In this document: in pieces, positions 6,292 to 8,433 of the stretch | How positions within the stretch are numbered: position 1 is the stretch's first letter | Layout of the letters: every line of letters begins with the position of its first letter | Origin: Clostridia bacterium | GTDB lineage: Bacteria; Bacillota; Clostridia; Saccharofermentanales; Saccharofermentanaceae | Assembly (NCBI GenBank): GCA_017881645.1 | Contig: JADGQQ010000127.1 | Coordinates: 1-8,433 of the forward strand | Direction: 5' to 3' | Length of the DNA: 8,433 bases | Position numbers and translations under genes: made by a program | The notes under the pieces: generated by a model | Told to the model about the DNA's origin: nothing | The model's database searches: none | Seen by the model: the letters and a program-made list of their open reading frames with translations, nothing else

Positions 6292-7035
6292 ATGAGAATG
6301 GATCGACTGCTTGCAAATTCAGGATATGGAACCAGATCGCAGATCAGGGAACTGATTCGCAGCGGACGCGTGAGTCTTCACGGCGTTGTTATTGTTGATC
6401 CTTCATTTTCCGTGGAAGAAGCGCAGAAGCCGGAAATTCAGCTGGACGGATCACCGGTTCAATCCTCGAGATATCTTTACGTCTGTCTGCATAAACCGTC
6501 CGGTTATCTTACGGCTCTCGAAGACAAAAGACTGCCGACCATTGCCGATCTGCTGCCTCAGGAACTGCTGTTCAAGGGACTGACGCCGGTCGGCCGACTG
6601 GACTATCACACGACAGGCCTTTTGCTTCTGACAAATAACGGGACGCTGTCTCACCGGCTGACAAGTCCGAAATGGCATATAGAAAAAACCTATCTGGTCA
6701 CATATGACGGGGATCCGCTAACTGAAGATGTACGCCGGCTCTTTGCATCCGGAATGACACTGTCGGAAAACCCCGGTGAAATCGAAAAACTGGCTCCGGC
6801 TGTGCTCGAACTGCTTTCCGGCAGCACTTGCCGCATTACGATTACGGAAGGCAAGACGCATCAGGTCAAAAGAATGCTGGCGGCAGTATCACGCAGCGTA
6901 ACCGCTCTTCACCGGGAAAGCGTTGGCGGAATAACGCTCTTGCACGGGCCTGCGTCCGGGGAAATCCGGTCTTTAACGCAAGAGGAAATCCTCTCACTGT
7001 TTGATGCGGCGAAAATGACTGGAACTCCTGTATAA
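6292..7035 (+). CDS. RsuA-family rRNA pseudouridine synthase
   Basis: A 247-residue enzyme converting a specific uridine in rRNA to pseudouridine. The N-terminal S4 RNA-binding domain covers about 3-50 (MDRLLANSGYGTRSQIRELI, then SGRVSLHGVVI). The catalytic domain follows, with the family motif GRLDYHTTGLLLLTNNG (101-117), whose D104 is the expected catalytic aspartate, and EGKTHQVKRM (186-195), the form typical of RsuA. The best-known RsuA target is U516 of 16S rRNA, but RluB/E/F relatives share this architecture, so the exact site is not claimed. The ATG at 6292 is the start of the S4 domain; ATG at 6298 (residue 3) is the alternative, and extending upstream to 6142 would include the promoter. 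It converges on the J-like gene with 26 nt between the stops. Confidence 0.9.
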   Translation: MRMDRLLANSGYGTRSQIRELIRSGRVSLHGVVIVDPSFSVEEAQKPEIQLDGSPVQSSRYLYVCLHKPSGYLTALEDKRLPTIADLLPQELLFKGLTPVGRLDYHTTGLLLLTNNGTLSHRLTSPKWHIEKTYLVTYDGDPLTEDVRRLFASGMTLSENPGEIEKLAPAVLELLSGSTCRITITEGKTHQVKRMLAAVSRSVTALHRESVGGITLLHGPASGEIRSLTQEEILSLFDAAKMTGTPV

Positions 7036-7037
7036 CC

Positions 7038-7061
7038 AAAAATGATCGGGAATTTCCCCCG
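7038..7061 (-). terminator. Weak candidate terminator between convergent genes
   Basis: Directly after the TAG at 7062 the minus strand has CGGG, a seven-base loop region and CCCG (7061-7047), then four bases and five T residues (7042-7038). The stem is short and the T-run is displaced, so this is a weak intrinsic terminator at best. Read on the plus strand the same hairpin would serve the RsuA-family gene, followed only by CTATTTT. Confidence 0.4.
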
Positions 7062-8129
7062 CTATTTTGACGTGCCGGTTTTGGCGTCGTAATCACTGAC
7101 GATCTCGCTCTGATTCCTCAGAATCAAAGTAATGAAATCCTCTGCACGGGTGATGTGCTTGGATGTCGAGCAGATTGTAAATACCAGGGATGGTTTATCT
7201 TTCGACCATAGATTTTTGTATCCCATCGCCTGAATCAGATCAGGGTCACTGGTCTGAAACCCGTAAATATGTGTGATCGAATCGTCTTCTGATGCTGTTG
7301 TTGTCTTCGAATCTGAAAATTCCGTATTCTGCGCTGCAGCGAGGGCATAATAGTCTGTCATGCTCATGCGTATGGGTGTAATTTTATCCAGAAGTGCTTT
7401 CGGGACCGAATCTTTCAGCTCCTCATAATAGCTATCCAGCGGGTGCAGATAGGGTAGGTAATAAGGCATAGTTCTCGCATCGAAGATGAGAACGTCGGGG
7501 TTAACGGCCAGAAATGAGGATGCGGCTGCCGGTCCGTAAAGAGTCGAGGTCGTCTGATTGTCCGATTCGTCTATAATCAGGTCCGCATATGTAATAAATG
7601 GATTTGTATAATCAAGTTTGCTGCGCACATATCCGTCCACGAAAGAATTATCCATGGTCATATGTCCGAGAGATACAATTTTAATATCATACGTTTTCCC
7701 GAAAAACATCTGCCGGCCAAGAAATATCGCTAGTATTATAGCAAAAATGACGGCCAGATATTTCCACCACGAGTAGTAAAAATGCACTTTCCACTGCGCG
7801 GCCGTTTTGCCGAAAATCTTTCCTGATGTCTGTTGCAGAGTTTGTTCCGTCTTCTTTTCTTCTGCCCGTCCGGAAGCTATATCATATGCTTTTGTGATTT
7901 CGTTCAGCTTCTCCGTGTTCTTTTCCATGCGGTATCTCTTTGTAAGCTGCCAGAAACGATTGTCGATGGCATATGAATTTGCTGTCGAATCGAGACCGAG
8001 AACCGTAAGTGCCTCAGCACGTCCCGACTCTCTATCCTGCTCCGTCGGTTCGGTCTCAGGCACCTGATTCGGGACCTCGGAACGCAGCTCTTCTTCTTCT
8101 GAAGCAGTATGATCAGAATGCTTATCCAT
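7062..8129 (-). CDS. Single-pass membrane protein with degenerate J-domain
   Basis: A 355-residue protein I cannot name. In order: a very acidic N-terminal tail (1-37); a J-domain-like region (about 38-87) with ALTVLGLD, LTKRY and EKLNEITKAYDIASG aligning to helices I-III of DnaJ; a basic juxtamembrane stretch; one transmembrane helix (about 124-143, after YYSWWK); and a C-terminal domain of about 210 residues that should lie outside the cell. Where DnaJ has HPD, the motif that triggers DnaK ATPase, this protein has RME (67-69), so stimulation of DnaK is unlikely. The outer domain contains DVLIFDARTMPYYLPYLHPLDSYYEEL, loosely like a solute-binding fold, which is only an impression. The ATG at 8129 has AAGGAG five bases upstream; an upstream in-frame start at 8156 would overlap lysS. 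It follows lysS by 19 nt and is probably co-transcribed with it. Function unknown. Confidence 0.8.
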   Translation of the reverse strand: MDKHSDHTASEEEELRSEVPNQVPETEPTEQDRESGRAEALTVLGLDSTANSYAIDNRFWQLTKRYRMEKNTEKLNEITKAYDIASGRAEEKKTEQTLQQTSGKIFGKTAAQWKVHFYYSWWKYLAVIFAIILAIFLGRQMFFGKTYDIKIVSLGHMTMDNSFVDGYVRSKLDYTNPFITYADLIIDESDNQTTSTLYGPAAASSFLAVNPDVLIFDARTMPYYLPYLHPLDSYYEELKDSVPKALLDKITPIRMSMTDYYALAAAQNTEFSDSKTTTASEDDSITHIYGFQTSDPDLIQAMGYKNLWSKDKPSLVFTICSTSKHITRAEDFITLILRNQSEIVSDYDAKTGTSK

Positions 8130-8148
8130 CGTTTCTCCTTGAAATTTG

Positions 8149-8433
8149 TCAGACAATCGGCTTCATTGTCGGGAAAAGCAAAACATCCCGTATGGATGCC
8201 CGGTCTGTAACAAGCATGACAAAACGGTCGATCCCGATGCCCATACCGCCCGTGGGAGGCATGCCATATTCAAGAGACAAACAGAAATCTTCATCCGTGA
8301 AGTTTGCTTCATCATCTCCGGCTTCTCTCTTTTTATTCTGATCTGCGAAACGTTCCCGCTGATCGATCGGATCATTTAGTTCCGAATAGGCGTTAGCATA
8401 CTCCCGACCGCCGATAAACAGCTCAAACCGCTC
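8149..8433 (-). CDS. lysS: Lysyl-tRNA synthetase, C-terminal part (5' end beyond window)
   Basis: The last 94 codons and the TGA of a class II aminoacyl-tRNA synthetase charging tRNA-Lys. The visible part begins ERFELFIGGREYANAYSELN, as in LysS, where this segment precedes the ATP-binding core, and contains class II motif 3, GMGIGIDRFVM, preceded by LEYGMPPTGG. The end RDVLLFPTMKPIV is the characteristic LysS terminus, so the 3' end looks intact. It runs off the right edge and was therefore assembled by translating the minus strand from 8433. It is followed by the J-like gene after 19 nt. Confidence 0.95.
   Translation of the reverse strand, partial: ERFELFIGGREYANAYSELNDPIDQRERFADQNKKREAGDDEANFTDEDFCLSLEYGMPPTGGMGIGIDRFVMLVTDRASIRDVLLFPTMKPIV

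Noticed and set aside
1..8433. Defence system, CRISPR array, prophage or insertion sequence
   Set aside because: No repeats with spacers, transposase, integrase, phage or toxin-antitoxin-like genes were seen; the gene content is housekeeping plus phosphate uptake.

Overview
The window reads as chromosomal DNA of a Gram-positive, low-to-medium GC Firmicute, most likely a member of the Clostridia. The evidence is Gram-positive style ribosome binding sites (GGAGG/AAGGAG), a lipoprotein-type PstS, a PhoP-type TTAACA direct-repeat operator, and the overall gene types. The genus cannot be fixed from the sequence alone. No mobile element, CRISPR array, rRNA or tRNA was seen.

Layout, left to right. 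Positions 1-5531 hold one minus-strand operon for high-affinity phosphate uptake and its control, read from right to left: pstS, pstC, pstA, pstB, phoU, a PhoB/PhoP-type response regulator, and the first 28 codons of what is probably its sensor kinase (phoR), cut by the window edge. Spacing is tight: 24 nt, an 11-nt overlap, 15 nt, 40 nt, a 4-nt ATGA overlap, then 20 nt. Upstream of pstS (5532-5640) are four TTAACA-like direct repeats at 11/11/10-bp period just ahead of a -10 hexamer. This is the classic layout of a phosphate-starvation promoter. An intrinsic terminator (5663-5696) separates it from the next gene.

Positions 5723-6291 hold a minus-strand stand-alone Smr-domain protein and a 224-bp divergent control region. 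That region carries two back-to-back extended -10 promoters. The plus-strand one would start transcription at, or within a base of, the ATG of an RsuA-family rRNA pseudouridine synthase (6292-7035), so that mRNA is predicted to be leaderless. Converging on it from the right is a minus-strand pair: the 3' end of lysS (lysyl-tRNA synthetase, 8149-8433) and, 19 nt downstream, a gene for a single-pass membrane protein with a degenerate J-domain (7062-8129).

How the genes work together: PstS captures phosphate outside the cell, PstC and PstA form the channel, and PstB powers it. PhoU links transporter state to the sensor kinase, and the response regulator presumably binds the repeats upstream of pstS, so the regulators sit inside the operon they control. 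The right-hand genes concern translation and RNA (LysS, RsuA-type modification, Smr) plus one protein of unknown role.

Most of the window is ordinary core genome. The parts most worth a second look are the J-like membrane protein lacking the HPD motif, the roughly 160-residue four-helix extension on PstC, the unusually well-formed Pho operator, the leaderless rsuA-type promoter, and a strong hairpin at the start of pstC.
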